In this document: positions 25,926 through 35,765 of the stretch, one piece after another
Position numbering within the stretch: position 1 is the stretch's first letter
How the letters are laid out: each line of letters opens with the position of its first letter
NCBI GenBank assembly: GCA_029879645.1
Contig: JAOUPX010000011.1
Location: 1 to 45,688 of the forward strand
DNA length: 45,688 bases
Direction of reading: 5' to 3'
Source of the DNA: Nitrospinota bacterium
GTDB lineage: Bacteria; Nitrospinota; Nitrospinia; Nitrospinales; Nitrospinaceae
The notes under the pieces: generated by a model
Told to the model about the DNA's origin: nothing
The model's input: only the letters and a program-made list of their open reading frames with translations
The model's database searches: none
Program-made: the position numbers and the translations under genes

Positions 25926-28166
25926 ATGGGTAAGTCATTGTTGATTGTGGAGTCACCCACAAAAATTGATACGCTGAAGAAGATCATTGGCAAGGGGTTT
26001 ACGATCAAAGCCTCTGTGGGTCACCTCAAGGACCTGCCCAAGAAGAAGCTGGGCGTGGATGTCGAAAATGATTTCAAGCCGGACTATATCACCATCCGCG
26101 GCAAAGGAAAGATTCTTGCGGCCCTTAAGGCCGCTGCTAAAAAGGCGGATGATATTTACCTGGCGCCCGATCCCGACCGGGAGGGAGAAGCCATCGCGTA
26201 TCATATTGCCAACGAATTGACGAAGCTGACCAAAGGCAAGGTTTACCGGGTGATGTTCAATGAACTGACCAAAAAAGCAGTAACCGATGCCATCAACAAT
26301 CCCACTGTATTGAACTACAACAAAGTCAACGCCCAGCAGGCCCGCCGCATTCTCGATCGATTGGTGGGGTATAAAATCAGCCCGCTCCTGTGGAAAAAAG
26401 TGCATCGAGGACTCAGTGCCGGACGGGTGCAGTCGGTTGCTTTGAAAATGGTTTGCGACCGGGAAAAAGAAATCCAGGATTTCAAGCAGGAAGAATACTG
26501 GACTATTACTGCCGACCTGAAGGGGAGCAAGGATCCGGAGTTTCAGGCTAAATTATTCAAGATTGATGAAGACAAGGCGGAGGTCGGCAAAGAGGACCAG
26601 GCTCAGGAGATCGTTAAGGCGGTTGAGAAGGGCGAATGGGTTCTGGATGATGTGACTAAAAAGGAACGCAAACGCAATCCGGTGGCCCCGTTCATCACCA
26701 GTACCCTGCAACAGGAAGCTTCCCGCAAACTTAATTTTTCTCCGAAAAAGACCATGATGCTGGCCCAGCGTTTATATGAAGGGATCGCCCTGAAAGGCAA
26801 AGGGACCGTGGGTTTGATCACTTATATGCGTACCGATTCCACCCGCATGGCGGATGAGGCGGTTGGCAATCTGCGTCAATTCATTCTTGATAAATTCGGC
26901 AAGGAATACGTTCCTGCCAAACCCAACACATATAAATCTAAGAAATCTGCGCAGGAGGCGCACGAAGCGATTCGTCCCACCGATTTCCTCATTGAACCCA
27001 AACCTCTTAAAGATCTTATCGAAAAGGATTTGTACCGGCTTTATGAGTTGATCTGGTTGCGGGCTGTTTCATCACAGATGGTCCCGGCGATTCTCGATAC
27101 CACGCAGTTTGATGTACGGTCCGGTAAGTATACTTTTCGCGCAAATGGTTCGGTGATCAAATTTATGGGTTGTCTGAAAGTGTATGTCGAGGCGACGGAT
27201 GACGACAGTGGTGCGGCCCAGCGAACAGATAAAATCCTTCCGGATCTGTCCAAAGGTGAGAATCTGGAGCTTCTCAAAATTCTACCTGAGCAGCATTTTA
27301 CTCAGCCGCCCCCAAGATATACGGAAGCGCTTCTGGTCAAGGCATTGGAGGAGAAAGGCGTCGGGCGTCCCAGTACTTTTGCGTCCATCATCAGTGTGAT
27401 CAAGGACCGGGATTATGTTAAAACGGAAGAAAAGCGGCTGGCGCCCACTGAACTGGGAGTTCTGGTATATGATCTTCTGATGGAAAACTTTCCAGATATC
27501 ATGACTGAAGAATTTACCGCACAGATGGAGGATAAGCTCGACCAGATTGAGGAAGGAAAAATGGAATGGGTGGATACACTCAAATCCTTCTACAAACCGT
27601 TCGAAAAGGACCTGGTCGAAGCCGAGAAAAAAATGCGTGATATCAAGAGCCAGGTAGAGGAAACCGACGAAGTTTGTGAGAAGTGCAATCAGCCGATGAT
27701 CATCAAATGGGGCCGTTTTGGAAAATTCATGGCCTGTTCCGGTTATCCCGAATGTAAAAATACCAAAGAAGTGGGTGGCAAGGAGGAGGGTCCAGATGCC
27801 GTGCAGGCGGAAGGAAACTGTGATAAATGCGACTCGCCTCTGGTTATCAAGGTGGGACGTTTCGGTAAATTCATGGCCTGCTCCGCCTATCCGGAATGCA
27901 AGTTCACCAAACCGATCAGTCTGGGCGTATCCTGCCCGGAAGCGGACTGTAAGGGATATATCTCCGCGCGCCGATCCAAAAAGGGGCGCACATTTTACGG
28001 GTGCAGTGAATATCCAAACTGCACCTTCACTTCCTGGGATAAACCGGTTGCAGAATCCTGCCCGGAATGCAACAATCCCTACATGGTTCAAAAGTGGAAG
28101 AAGAATGAAGGGGAGAGTCTTCTTTGCCCCAAATGCAATTTCAAAAAATCCACTGAAGCCGCATAA
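25926..28166 (+). CDS. topA: DNA topoisomerase I (type IA)
   Basis: Relaxes negative supercoils by single-strand passage. It has 746 residues. The N-terminal Toprim domain holds the acidic site DPDREGEAIAYH. The catalytic tyrosine is Y300 in GLITYMRTDSTRM. From about 575 onward there are four zinc-ribbon units: CEKC...CSGYPEC, CDKC...CSAYPEC, CPEADC...CSEYPNC and CPEC...CPKC. It follows dprA by six bases and precedes trmFO by 21, with GAGGAG before the ATG. Confidence 0.97.
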   Translation: MGKSLLIVESPTKIDTLKKIIGKGFTIKASVGHLKDLPKKKLGVDVENDFKPDYITIRGKGKILAALKAAAKKADDIYLAPDPDREGEAIAYHIANELTKLTKGKVYRVMFNELTKKAVTDAINNPTVLNYNKVNAQQARRILDRLVGYKISPLLWKKVHRGLSAGRVQSVALKMVCDREKEIQDFKQEEYWTITADLKGSKDPEFQAKLFKIDEDKAEVGKEDQAQEIVKAVEKGEWVLDDVTKKERKRNPVAPFITSTLQQEASRKLNFSPKKTMMLAQRLYEGIALKGKGTVGLITYMRTDSTRMADEAVGNLRQFILDKFGKEYVPAKPNTYKSKKSAQEAHEAIRPTDFLIEPKPLKDLIEKDLYRLYELIWLRAVSSQMVPAILDTTQFDVRSGKYTFRANGSVIKFMGCLKVYVEATDDDSGAAQRTDKILPDLSKGENLELLKILPEQHFTQPPPRYTEALLVKALEEKGVGRPSTFASIISVIKDRDYVKTEEKRLAPTELGVLVYDLLMENFPDIMTEEFTAQMEDKLDQIEEGKMEWVDTLKSFYKPFEKDLVEAEKKMRDIKSQVEETDEVCEKCNQPMIIKWGRFGKFMACSGYPECKNTKEVGGKEEGPDAVQAEGNCDKCDSPLVIKVGRFGKFMACSAYPECKFTKPISLGVSCPEADCKGYISARRSKKGRTFYGCSEYPNCTFTSWDKPVAESCPECNNPYMVQKWKKNEGESLLCPKCNFKKSTEAA

Positions 28167-28187
28167 TTCTCCCAAGCCGATTAAAGT

Positions 28188-29528
28188 ATGACTTCTCACC
28201 TGACGATTATAGGTGCCGGCCTGGCAGGTTCGGAAGCCGCATGGCAGGCCGCCGAGGCGGGCGTGCCCGTGGTTCTTTATGAGATGCGTCCCGAACGACC
28301 GACGCCCGTCCATAAAACCGGAAGCTGTGCCGAGCTGGTATGCAGTAACTCCCTGGGTTCCAATCAGGATTCTTCAGCCCCTTTCCTGTTGAAGCAGGAA
28401 TTGCGAAACCTGGACTCTCTGGTCATCCGTTCAGCGGATAAAAACAGTGTTCCCGCCGGTAAAGCCCTGGCGGTAAACCGCGATCTGTTTTCTGATGAAA
28501 TAACCCGGACGCTGGAACAGCACCCCAATATTACCCTGAAGCGAGAGGAAGTGACGGAGATTCCCATGGAGGGGCCGGTGATTATTGCTACTGGACCGCT
28601 AACCTCGCCGAAATTTTCCGAGCAGTTATCGAATTTGCTTGGACAGGATTATCTGTATTTTTATGATGCCTTGTCACCCATTATCGACGCTGAATCAATT
28701 GATATGGACAAAACCTTTTTTGCTTCCCGCTATGGCAAAGGTGATGCTGATTATTTGAATTGTGGCATGAGCCGGGGTCAGTATGAGAGGTTTGTCGATG
28801 AGTTATTGAAGGCCGAAAAAGTATCGCTGAAAGAATTTGAGAAGCCGGTATATTTTGAAGGATGTATGCCCATTGAAGTGCTGGCGGACCGAGGGCCTCA
28901 GACCCTGGCCTTTGGACCGTTGAAGCCTGTGGGGTTGAATCATCCCGACACCAACGAGCGGTATCATGCGGTTGTTCAATTAAGGAAGGAAAACAGGGAA
29001 GGTACAGCTTACAATCTGGTTGGGTTTCAGACGAAACTGACCTATCCCGAGCAAAGAAGGATTTTTAAAATGATTCCCGGTTTGGAGAATGCCGAGTTCT
29101 TCCGGCTGGGAGCTATTCATCGCAATACCTTTATCAATGCCCCCCAGTTATTATCGGGGGATCTCAGCTTGAAGAGTCATCCTGATATCTTTTTTGCCGG
29201 TCAGATCATTGGAGTCGAGGGATATGTCGAATCCTCCGCCATGGGATTGGTGGCCAGTCTGAATGCTATGGGCCGGTTGAAAGGGATAGCTTTGACACCG
29301 CCACCGCCGGAGACTGCGATTGGGGCTTTATGTCAATATGTGACTGGTAAAGAAGGAAATTATCAGCCGATGAATATCAACTTCGGATTGTTTTCAGGTT
29401 TGGAAATGCGAATCCGGGATAAAAAGAAAAGAAATGAGAATATTATCCTTAGAGCCCTGGCCGGGCAGGAAAAGTGGCTGGCGGGCCTGGAGGATATTAA
29501 ACAATACAGACGGCCAAAACCTGCTTGA
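28188..29528 (+). CDS. trmFO: Folate/FAD-dependent tRNA (uracil-54-C5)-methyltransferase
   Basis: Forms ribothymidine at position 54 of tRNA using methylenetetrahydrofolate and FAD. It has 446 residues. The N-terminal FAD-binding IIGAGLAGSEAA is followed by VLYEMRPERPTPVHKT and CAELVCSNSLGS. The C-terminal part contains FFAGQIIGVEGYVESSAMG and the family's usual MNINFGLF. The last 32 bases overlap the end of the convergent GAF-GspE gene, so both reading frames use the same DNA. It is the last gene of the dprA-topA-trmFO set. Confidence 0.96.
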   Translation: MTSHLTIIGAGLAGSEAAWQAAEAGVPVVLYEMRPERPTPVHKTGSCAELVCSNSLGSNQDSSAPFLLKQELRNLDSLVIRSADKNSVPAGKALAVNRDLFSDEITRTLEQHPNITLKREEVTEIPMEGPVIIATGPLTSPKFSEQLSNLLGQDYLYFYDALSPIIDAESIDMDKTFFASRYGKGDADYLNCGMSRGQYERFVDELLKAEKVSLKEFEKPVYFEGCMPIEVLADRGPQTLAFGPLKPVGLNHPDTNERYHAVVQLRKENREGTAYNLVGFQTKLTYPEQRRIFKMIPGLENAEFFRLGAIHRNTFINAPQLLSGDLSLKSHPDIFFAGQIIGVEGYVESSAMGLVASLNAMGRLKGIALTPPPPETAIGALCQYVTGKEGNYQPMNINFGLFSGLEMRIRDKKKRNENIILRALAGQEKWLAGLEDIKQYRRPKPA

Positions 29529-32322
29529 GGTCGCAATCGCCCTTGAACACCTTTATGATGCCGTCCTGCTTCAACGTGGTCATTCCTTCCCTTAACGCCT
29601 GTTTTCGGATTTCCTCCACAAGCGTTTTGCCCATGATCATTCGCTTTATTTCATCGGTGGCTTCCAAAACTTCATGTAATCCCGTACGCCCGGCATAACC
29701 CGTATCATTGCATTTGTCGCATCCGACAGGTTTTTTCAGTCGAAGATCATTAGTGTATTGGATACCCAGCTTTCGAAATTCCTCAATGCCGAATTCCCGA
29801 ACCAGAATCTCGAATTCTTTTTGGGAGGGATGGTAATCTTCCTTGCAGTGTTTGCATAGTGTGCGGACCAGCCTCTGAGCGACGATCAATAACAAGGCGT
29901 CAGCAAAATTCAGAGGATTCATCCCCATGTCCAGAAGCCGGGTAATGGTTTCGGGGGCGGAGTTCGTATGCAGGGTGCTGAAGACGAGATGACCCGTCAG
30001 AGATGCTTCGAGGCCGATGGAGCAGGTTTCCACGTCGCGCATTTCACCCACCATGATGACATCCGGGTCTCCGCGCAGAAAAGAACGCATGGCCCGGGCA
30101 AAGTCCAACCCGATCTTTGGGAGCATCTGAACCTGACGCAGGCCCTTTTGGGTGATTTCCACAGGGTCCTCGGCGGTCCATATTTTTTTATCCTTGGTGT
30201 TGATATGCCCCAAGGTGGAATGGAGGGTGGTTGTTTTACCGGATCCGGTGGGCCCCACCACTAAAATCAGGCCGTAGGGTTTGGCTGCCATTTTTTTTAT
30301 GAGGTCAACATTGCGCTGGGTAAAATTCATTTGATCCAGAGGAATGGGCTTGCTTGCGGCCAGGATACGCAATACCGCATCTTCGTTTCCGCCCACGGTA
30401 GGGCAGGTGGCCATCCGGAATTCGATCTCTTTGTTGCCGTATTTCATTTTTATTTTGCCATCCTGCGGCATGCGGCGCTCGGCGATATCCAAGCGTGCCA
30501 TGATTTTCAAACGTGACAAAACGGCGTGTTTATACATCGGAGGAATTTCCTGAAAAACCCGGCAGGAACCGTCGATTCGAAAACGCACCTCCATATTGTC
30601 TTTACCTATTCCCGGTTCAATATGTATGTCGGAAACCCCTTGCTCATAGGCATCGATCAGGATTTTATTGACCAGTTTGACGATGGTGCTATCCGTTTCA
30701 CTGATAGCGTTCATATCATCATCATCGGTGTTCGCATCGACAAGCGCATCTTCCTTTTCGTATTTAAGGGCATGTAATAAATCTGTCATATCCTCTGCGG
30801 AAGCCGGTCCTTCGGAAGATTCAGCGATCGTCGAATTCAGGAAATCCCGGATATCTACTTTCAATCCGACTTTCAACTCAACATTTCTCTTGGGAAAAAT
30901 AAGCCTGATGTTCTGGATTTTGTCTTTGTTAAAGGGGTTATCAATCAGAACAACCACTGTGTTGCCTGTTTTTTCCAGAGGAACCCAAAAGTTCTTTGAG
31001 AGAAAGCTCAGGTTGAGGCCTTCAAAAACAATGGAAGGCAGAACAATGGAGCTGTCGTAGCCCAGGTAAGGCACTTTGTAGAACTGCTCCAGAGACTTGC
31101 CAAGATCTTTACGCGTAACCTTTAATTCATCCAAAAGTATGGTTTCGATATCGACCTGGTTACGGCGGGCTTTGCTGATGGCCTGATTGAGTTCCTGGTC
31201 TGTGATAATTCCATTATTGGTCAGATAGGAAAATTTGGTTGGTTTCTGATGAACAAATTTGGTTTGATTGAAAAAAGCCAGCGCCAGGGTTTCTGAAATT
31301 ATTTGAATATTTTTCTGGTCGGTGGGCGTAAAACTTCCGCTTCCCTTTTTGTTAATCAACTGGATGACACCCATCAGGCTTCCCTTGTGAACGAGAGGGC
31401 AGACGAGCATTCCTTTGGTCTTGAATCCGGATTTTTTATCCCATGAGCTGTCAAATGTCAGATCGGGATGAAATTGTTTCAACTGCCTGGGATCATGGAC
31501 ATTTTCGATCAGGGCCGTTTGCTGAGACATTGCCACATAACCGGCGACGCTGGAGGGGGAGATAGGGACTCTGATTTCGTTTATCGCATCGCCGGATTTT
31601 AGTTTTGAATAGATTTCGTTTCGTTGAGTGTTGATGGCGTAGATTGTAATCAAGGAAGCATTGAACAGCTCAAGAATGGAGAGTTTCAGTTCAATTAAAA
31701 TTTCATCTACATTTTTTGCAGAGTGAATCGCATTGATGATCTGAAACAACTTTTGCTGGGTATCGGTATTTTGAGGAGAGGGGTTGGTTCCATTTTCCAT
31801 TTTGAGTTTTGATACCAGCAATCCCAAAGGGTGCGCCATTTCTTTGGAAACTTTAAAGTCCGCATCTGTGAATTTTTGGCCGCCCTGCTTGTTGATGATT
31901 TCAACCACTCCAATCAGTTTTTGCTGAAAAGGCAGGGGAATCACCATCATGGACCGGGTTTTGATTTTCAGGTAACTCTCCAGGCTGGAGGATATGGTCA
32001 TGTTTGGATTGTACATGGCCAGCTCCGCTTTGGATATTTTGTCGCTTATGTTAAGCGCCTTTCCGTAGGATGTTACATATCCCACGGGGGTTTTGGGAGA
32101 CATTTCTATTTGTATTTGAGGATTTTTCTGGGAAATGTGATTAAGGGAGGCCAATTGCTTTTTTTCCCTGTCCACGAGGAACAGGGCAATTGCTTCACAG
32201 GAAAATACCTCTTTTAGATCATTGATGATACCCGGCAAAAGAGACGCGGCGTTGGTGGCGGAAGTTATTCGGGAGTTCAGAGATTGGATGGTGCCATTGC
32301 TTGAAGACGATGTAATGGGCAT
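29497..32322 (-). CDS. GspE/PilB-type ATPase with two N-terminal GAF domains (paralog 1)
   Basis: A 941-residue protein. Two GAF sensor domains come first (about 15-165 and 185-350). An MshEN/T2SSE_N-like domain follows (about 355-500, KFSYLTNNGIITDQELNQAI), then an acidic linker. The type II/IV secretion ATPase (about 535-941) has Walker A GPTGSGKTT (K696), the Asp box EDPVEI, Walker B VIMVGEMRD, and a zinc-binding CKHC...CDKC set. The family powers type IV pilus or type II secretion assembly. Fusion to GAF domains suggests control by a small ligand. No pilin, GspF, GspD or PilC gene is nearby. It is paralogous to 32448-35651 and overlaps the trmFO tail. Confidence 0.9.
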   Translation of the reverse strand: MPITSSSSNGTIQSLNSRITSATNAASLLPGIINDLKEVFSCEAIALFLVDREKKQLASLNHISQKNPQIQIEMSPKTPVGYVTSYGKALNISDKISKAELAMYNPNMTISSSLESYLKIKTRSMMVIPLPFQQKLIGVVEIINKQGGQKFTDADFKVSKEMAHPLGLLVSKLKMENGTNPSPQNTDTQQKLFQIINAIHSAKNVDEILIELKLSILELFNASLITIYAINTQRNEIYSKLKSGDAINEIRVPISPSSVAGYVAMSQQTALIENVHDPRQLKQFHPDLTFDSSWDKKSGFKTKGMLVCPLVHKGSLMGVIQLINKKGSGSFTPTDQKNIQIISETLALAFFNQTKFVHQKPTKFSYLTNNGIITDQELNQAISKARRNQVDIETILLDELKVTRKDLGKSLEQFYKVPYLGYDSSIVLPSIVFEGLNLSFLSKNFWVPLEKTGNTVVVLIDNPFNKDKIQNIRLIFPKRNVELKVGLKVDIRDFLNSTIAESSEGPASAEDMTDLLHALKYEKEDALVDANTDDDDMNAISETDSTIVKLVNKILIDAYEQGVSDIHIEPGIGKDNMEVRFRIDGSCRVFQEIPPMYKHAVLSRLKIMARLDIAERRMPQDGKIKMKYGNKEIEFRMATCPTVGGNEDAVLRILAASKPIPLDQMNFTQRNVDLIKKMAAKPYGLILVVGPTGSGKTTTLHSTLGHINTKDKKIWTAEDPVEITQKGLRQVQMLPKIGLDFARAMRSFLRGDPDVIMVGEMRDVETCSIGLEASLTGHLVFSTLHTNSAPETITRLLDMGMNPLNFADALLLIVAQRLVRTLCKHCKEDYHPSQKEFEILVREFGIEEFRKLGIQYTNDLRLKKPVGCDKCNDTGYAGRTGLHEVLEATDEIKRMIMGKTLVEEIRKQALREGMTTLKQDGIIKVFKGDCDLKQVLAVCIV

Positions 32323-32447
32323 AAAATAGGATTCCTGTGCATTTATCTCAGATCAATCAAACAGTTGGATTGGGTGATATTTTCATATAAGAGCAGAAAT
32401 CTTTAGTGCTTGGTCTACTCTCTGAAAGCCCTGGCCGGCACCGCTAT

Positions 32448-35400
32448 TTAAACAATACAGACGGACATGACCTGCTTTAAGTCACAATCACCTTTGAAAA
32501 TCTTCCAAATGCCATCCTGCTTCAAAGTGGTCATACCATCTTTAATAGCCTGGTCCCTCAGCTCCTCCACCAATGCCTGTTTCATAACCATTCGTTTGAC
32601 ATCGTTGGTACCTTCCAAAACCTCGTGAAGACCGGTTCGTCCGGCATAACCGGTGTCGTTGCACTTGGAGCAGCCGACCGCCTTTTTGATAAGCAGATCG
32701 TCAGAATAAGGTATATTTATATTCTTGTTAAAAAGCTCTTCCCCGCCGTATTCGTGAACCAGCAAGTCGTATTCTTCCCTGTCTGGGTGATGATCTTCCT
32801 TGCAGTTTTTACAGAGAGTTCTTACCAGTCTTTGCGCCACGATAATGAGGAGGGCGTCGGCAAAGTTCAGGGGATTCATCCCCATATCCAGAAGCCGGGT
32901 AATGGTTTCGGGGGCGGAGTTGGTATGAAGGGTGCTGAAAACGAGATGACCGGTGAGGGACGCTTCGAGACCGATGGCGCAGGTTTCCACGTCACGCATT
33001 TCACCCACCATGATGACATCTGGATCGCCGCGTAAAAAAGAGCGCATGGCCCTTGCAAAATCTAACCCGATTTTTGGAAGCATTTGAACCTGGCGTAGAC
33101 CGTCCTGGGTGATTTCCACCGGATCCTCAGCAGTCCATATTTTTCGGTCGGGCTGATTGATGTATCCCAATGTTGAATGCAGTGTGGTCGTTTTACCCGA
33201 TCCGGTAGGTCCTACTACCAAAATCAATCCATACGGTTTGGCCGCATAGCTCTGGATCATTTCCAGGTTTCTTTGGGAGAAGTTCATGTTCTCCAGGGGA
33301 ATCGGTTTGCTTGCGGCAAGGATACGCAATACGGCATCTTCATTGCCGCCGACCGTCGGGCAGGTGGCAACACGATACTCAATTTCCTTTTTGCCGTATT
33401 TCATTTTGATTTTGCCGTCCTGCGGCAGGCGACGCTCTGCAATGTCCAACCGGGACATGATTTTAATTCGCGACAGAAACGCCTGCTTGTACATCGGCGG
33501 AATTTCCTGATAAACACGGCAGGCGCCATCCTTGCGAAAACGGACTCTCATGAGCTTTTTGCCGATGCCGGGTTCGATGTGAATATCCGATACACCCATG
33601 TCGTAGGCATCGATCAAAATCTTATTAACCAGTTTGACAATTGTACTGTCTGTTTCACTGATGGCGTTGGTATCGTCATCATCAGCGCTATCCAGAGTGA
33701 CGTCGTCTTCAGATTCGTTCTGGAGAGCATCCAGCAGGCTGGATACCTCTTCCGTTTCTACCGGATCGTCGTTATCATCAATATCGCTTCCCTCGGGAGT
33801 GATTTTGAGAAAATCATGAATATCCGCTTTCAGGCCGACTTTAAACTCCAGAGCTTTTTTGGAAAAAATCAGTTTGATATTCTGGATTTTGTCCTGATTG
33901 GCTGGGTTGTCAATCAGGATCGTTACCTTGTTGTCGTTTTTCTCTATCGGCAACCAGTTATTTTTGGCAAGGAAATTGACGTTTAAACCGGTAAACAGGC
34001 TTTGGGGTAATACCACCTGATCAGAAAACCCGAAATAAGGAACTTTGTAGAATTCTTCCAGGGATTTACCGTAATCGCTCCGTTTGATTTTGGTTTCGTT
34101 CAAAAGAATGGTTTCTATATCCAAACCGCTTACGCGCGCCTCGGTAATCGCTTTGGTCAATTCTTCCTGGCTCAGCAATCCGTTATTGATCAGGTAACTG
34201 AATTTGGTGGGTTTGGTTTTGGCCTGCTTTTGCTGATTATGAATGGCAAGGGCCAGAGATTGACCAATAGCCAGAATACATTTTTCATCGTTAACGTTAA
34301 ATGGTTCTTCATTCTGCTTGTTAACCAATTGAAGAACACCTACCAATTCACCCTCGTGGATCAATGGGCAAACCAGCATGCTCTTTGCCTGCTCCCCTGA
34401 GAGGGTATCCCAGGATTTATCAAACGTTAATTCAGGGTGATATTTGACCAACTCCACCTGATCATTAACATTTTTGATATTGACCGGCCTTTTTTCCATG
34501 GCCACGCAACCGGCGATACTTTCAGGAGAAACCGGGAGGCGGATTTCCTCAAGGGTATCCCCTGGGCGGACCTGTGAGTAGATTTCGTCCTTGGCCTTAT
34601 CGAGAGCGTAAATGGTAACCATTTTGCACTCGAATAACTGAAGAATGGGAACCCTTAGTTCGATCAGAATTTCCTGTAGGCTGGCCGCGGTATGGATTGC
34701 GTGTGCGGTGGCCTGGATTCTTTCGTCAATGATTTCTGATTGCATCTTAACGATGGAATGCCCCAGAGTTCCGGCCAATTCCTTGGCCAGACGCACATCT
34801 TCATCAGTGAATTGAGAATCACTCTGCTTATTGATAATTTGCAGAACTCCCATAAGCTTTTTGTTATAGGGCAGGGCGACAATCAGGCATGATCTGGTTT
34901 TATAGCCTAACTTTTCATCCCATTGTGTATCCAGATTTAACTCGGGATGAATTTTAGACAACTCGGATTTATCATAAGCGTCGGCTATGTTTAGGGTTCT
35001 TCCTGAAGCCGCAACGAAACCCGCGAGACTTTTAGGAGATATGTCAATCCGGATTTCCTGGCTGTTGGTGGAGGTGAAATTTCGGGAAAAGAGTTGCCGC
35101 TTGGGACGATCAATGGCGTAAATAGTTACTTTGTCGGCTTCGAAAAGGTTTTGAAGATCCTCAGTCAACTCAAAAAGGGTTTTAGTGATGCTTTCGGTGG
35201 ATAAAATTCTGTTTATAATCGGCTTTAATTTGTCCGAAGCCCTCCGCGCAGGACTTGCGGGCGCGGAAGGACTGGCTGCCGGTTTATCCGGTGTTAGTGA
35301 TATTGTTTTTTCTTCAGGTTTATCTGGCACGGCAGGCCTCGCGGCTACTGCGGGTTTCGCAGGGACTGCAGGCTTCGCGGGGACTGCAGGCTTCGCGGGG

Positions 35401-35651
35401 ACTGCAGGCTTCGCAGCTTCTGCGGGTTTCGCGGCTACCGCAGGTTTCGCGGCTACTGCAGGCTTCGCGGCTACTGCAGGCTTCGCGGCTACTGCAGGCT
35501 TCGCAGCTTCTGCGGGTTTCGCGGCTAACCCCGGGTTGGGTCGGATACCGGGTTTGGCGGCTATGGCCGGTTTTACCACATTATTAGGAGAGGACGGCTT
35601 TGTAGGTTGAGCCGGCTTTGCCGTTTTGGCTGGAACTGGATTCATAGACAA
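32448..35651 (-). CDS. GspE/PilB-type ATPase with two GAF domains and Ala-Lys-Pro N-terminal tail (paralog 2)
   Basis: A 1067-residue paralog of the next gene downstream. Residues 1 to about 140 are low complexity, including eleven six-residue units (A/P)AKPAV/E at 43-108. Then come GAF1 (about 145-300), GAF2 (about 315-475), an MshEN-like domain (about 485-640), an acidic linker and the ATPase (about 690-1067) with Walker A K820, EDPVEI, VIMVGEMRD and the CKNC...CSKC zinc set. The C-terminal halves of the two proteins are nearly the same, which implies tandem duplication. The tail is absent from paralog 1 and could be a flexible tether. The secretion partner is not identifiable in this window. 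Confidence 0.9.
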   Translation of the reverse strand: MSMNPVPAKTAKPAQPTKPSSPNNVVKPAIAAKPGIRPNPGLAAKPAEAAKPAVAAKPAVAAKPAVAAKPAVAAKPAEAAKPAVPAKPAVPAKPAVPAKPAVAARPAVPDKPEEKTISLTPDKPAASPSAPASPARRASDKLKPIINRILSTESITKTLFELTEDLQNLFEADKVTIYAIDRPKRQLFSRNFTSTNSQEIRIDISPKSLAGFVAASGRTLNIADAYDKSELSKIHPELNLDTQWDEKLGYKTRSCLIVALPYNKKLMGVLQIINKQSDSQFTDEDVRLAKELAGTLGHSIVKMQSEIIDERIQATAHAIHTAASLQEILIELRVPILQLFECKMVTIYALDKAKDEIYSQVRPGDTLEEIRLPVSPESIAGCVAMEKRPVNIKNVNDQVELVKYHPELTFDKSWDTLSGEQAKSMLVCPLIHEGELVGVLQLVNKQNEEPFNVNDEKCILAIGQSLALAIHNQQKQAKTKPTKFSYLINNGLLSQEELTKAITEARVSGLDIETILLNETKIKRSDYGKSLEEFYKVPYFGFSDQVVLPQSLFTGLNVNFLAKNNWLPIEKNDNKVTILIDNPANQDKIQNIKLIFSKKALEFKVGLKADIHDFLKITPEGSDIDDNDDPVETEEVSSLLDALQNESEDDVTLDSADDDDTNAISETDSTIVKLVNKILIDAYDMGVSDIHIEPGIGKKLMRVRFRKDGACRVYQEIPPMYKQAFLSRIKIMSRLDIAERRLPQDGKIKMKYGKKEIEYRVATCPTVGGNEDAVLRILAASKPIPLENMNFSQRNLEMIQSYAAKPYGLILVVGPTGSGKTTTLHSTLGYINQPDRKIWTAEDPVEITQDGLRQVQMLPKIGLDFARAMRSFLRGDPDVIMVGEMRDVETCAIGLEASLTGHLVFSTLHTNSAPETITRLLDMGMNPLNFADALLIIVAQRLVRTLCKNCKEDHHPDREEYDLLVHEYGGEELFNKNINIPYSDDLLIKKAVGCSKCNDTGYAGRTGLHEVLEGTNDVKRMVMKQALVEELRDQAIKDGMTTLKQDGIWKIFKGDCDLKQVMSVCIV
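35328..35525. repeat. 18-bp minisatellite, 11 copies, inside paralog 2
   Basis: Eleven in-frame 18-bp units code for (A/P)A(K/R)PA(V/E). Units differ at a few positions, with blocks of almost identical neighbours. The repeat length is a multiple of three, so copy-number change would keep the frame. The opposite strand is also open here, giving an Ala/Gly-rich shadow frame. Confidence 0.85.
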
Positions 35652-35733
35652 ACTCTTCCCAAACGGGTTTAATTATCTGCCATTTAGGTGGGGTCATTTA
35701 TAAGTACTTTACCTGTAATTCTACTATTAAATG

Positions 35734-35765
35734 CTTATAATTACAAGAGTAATTGTAATTATAAG
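35734..35765. repeat. Perfect 11-bp inverted repeat upstream of paralog 2
   Basis: CTTATAATTAC (35734-35744) and GTAATTATAAG (35755-35765) are perfect inverted copies with a 10-base spacer. It lies about 85 bp before the start of the GAF-GspE gene on the minus strand. AT-rich with no T-run after it in either direction, so it looks more like an operator or promoter element than a terminator. Confidence 0.55.

Noticed and set aside
35185-35610. Plus-strand Ala/Gly/Phe-rich frame of 141 codons
   Set aside because: It is the antisense reading of the 18-bp minisatellite in the GAF-GspE gene and has no Shine-Dalgarno site or independent support.
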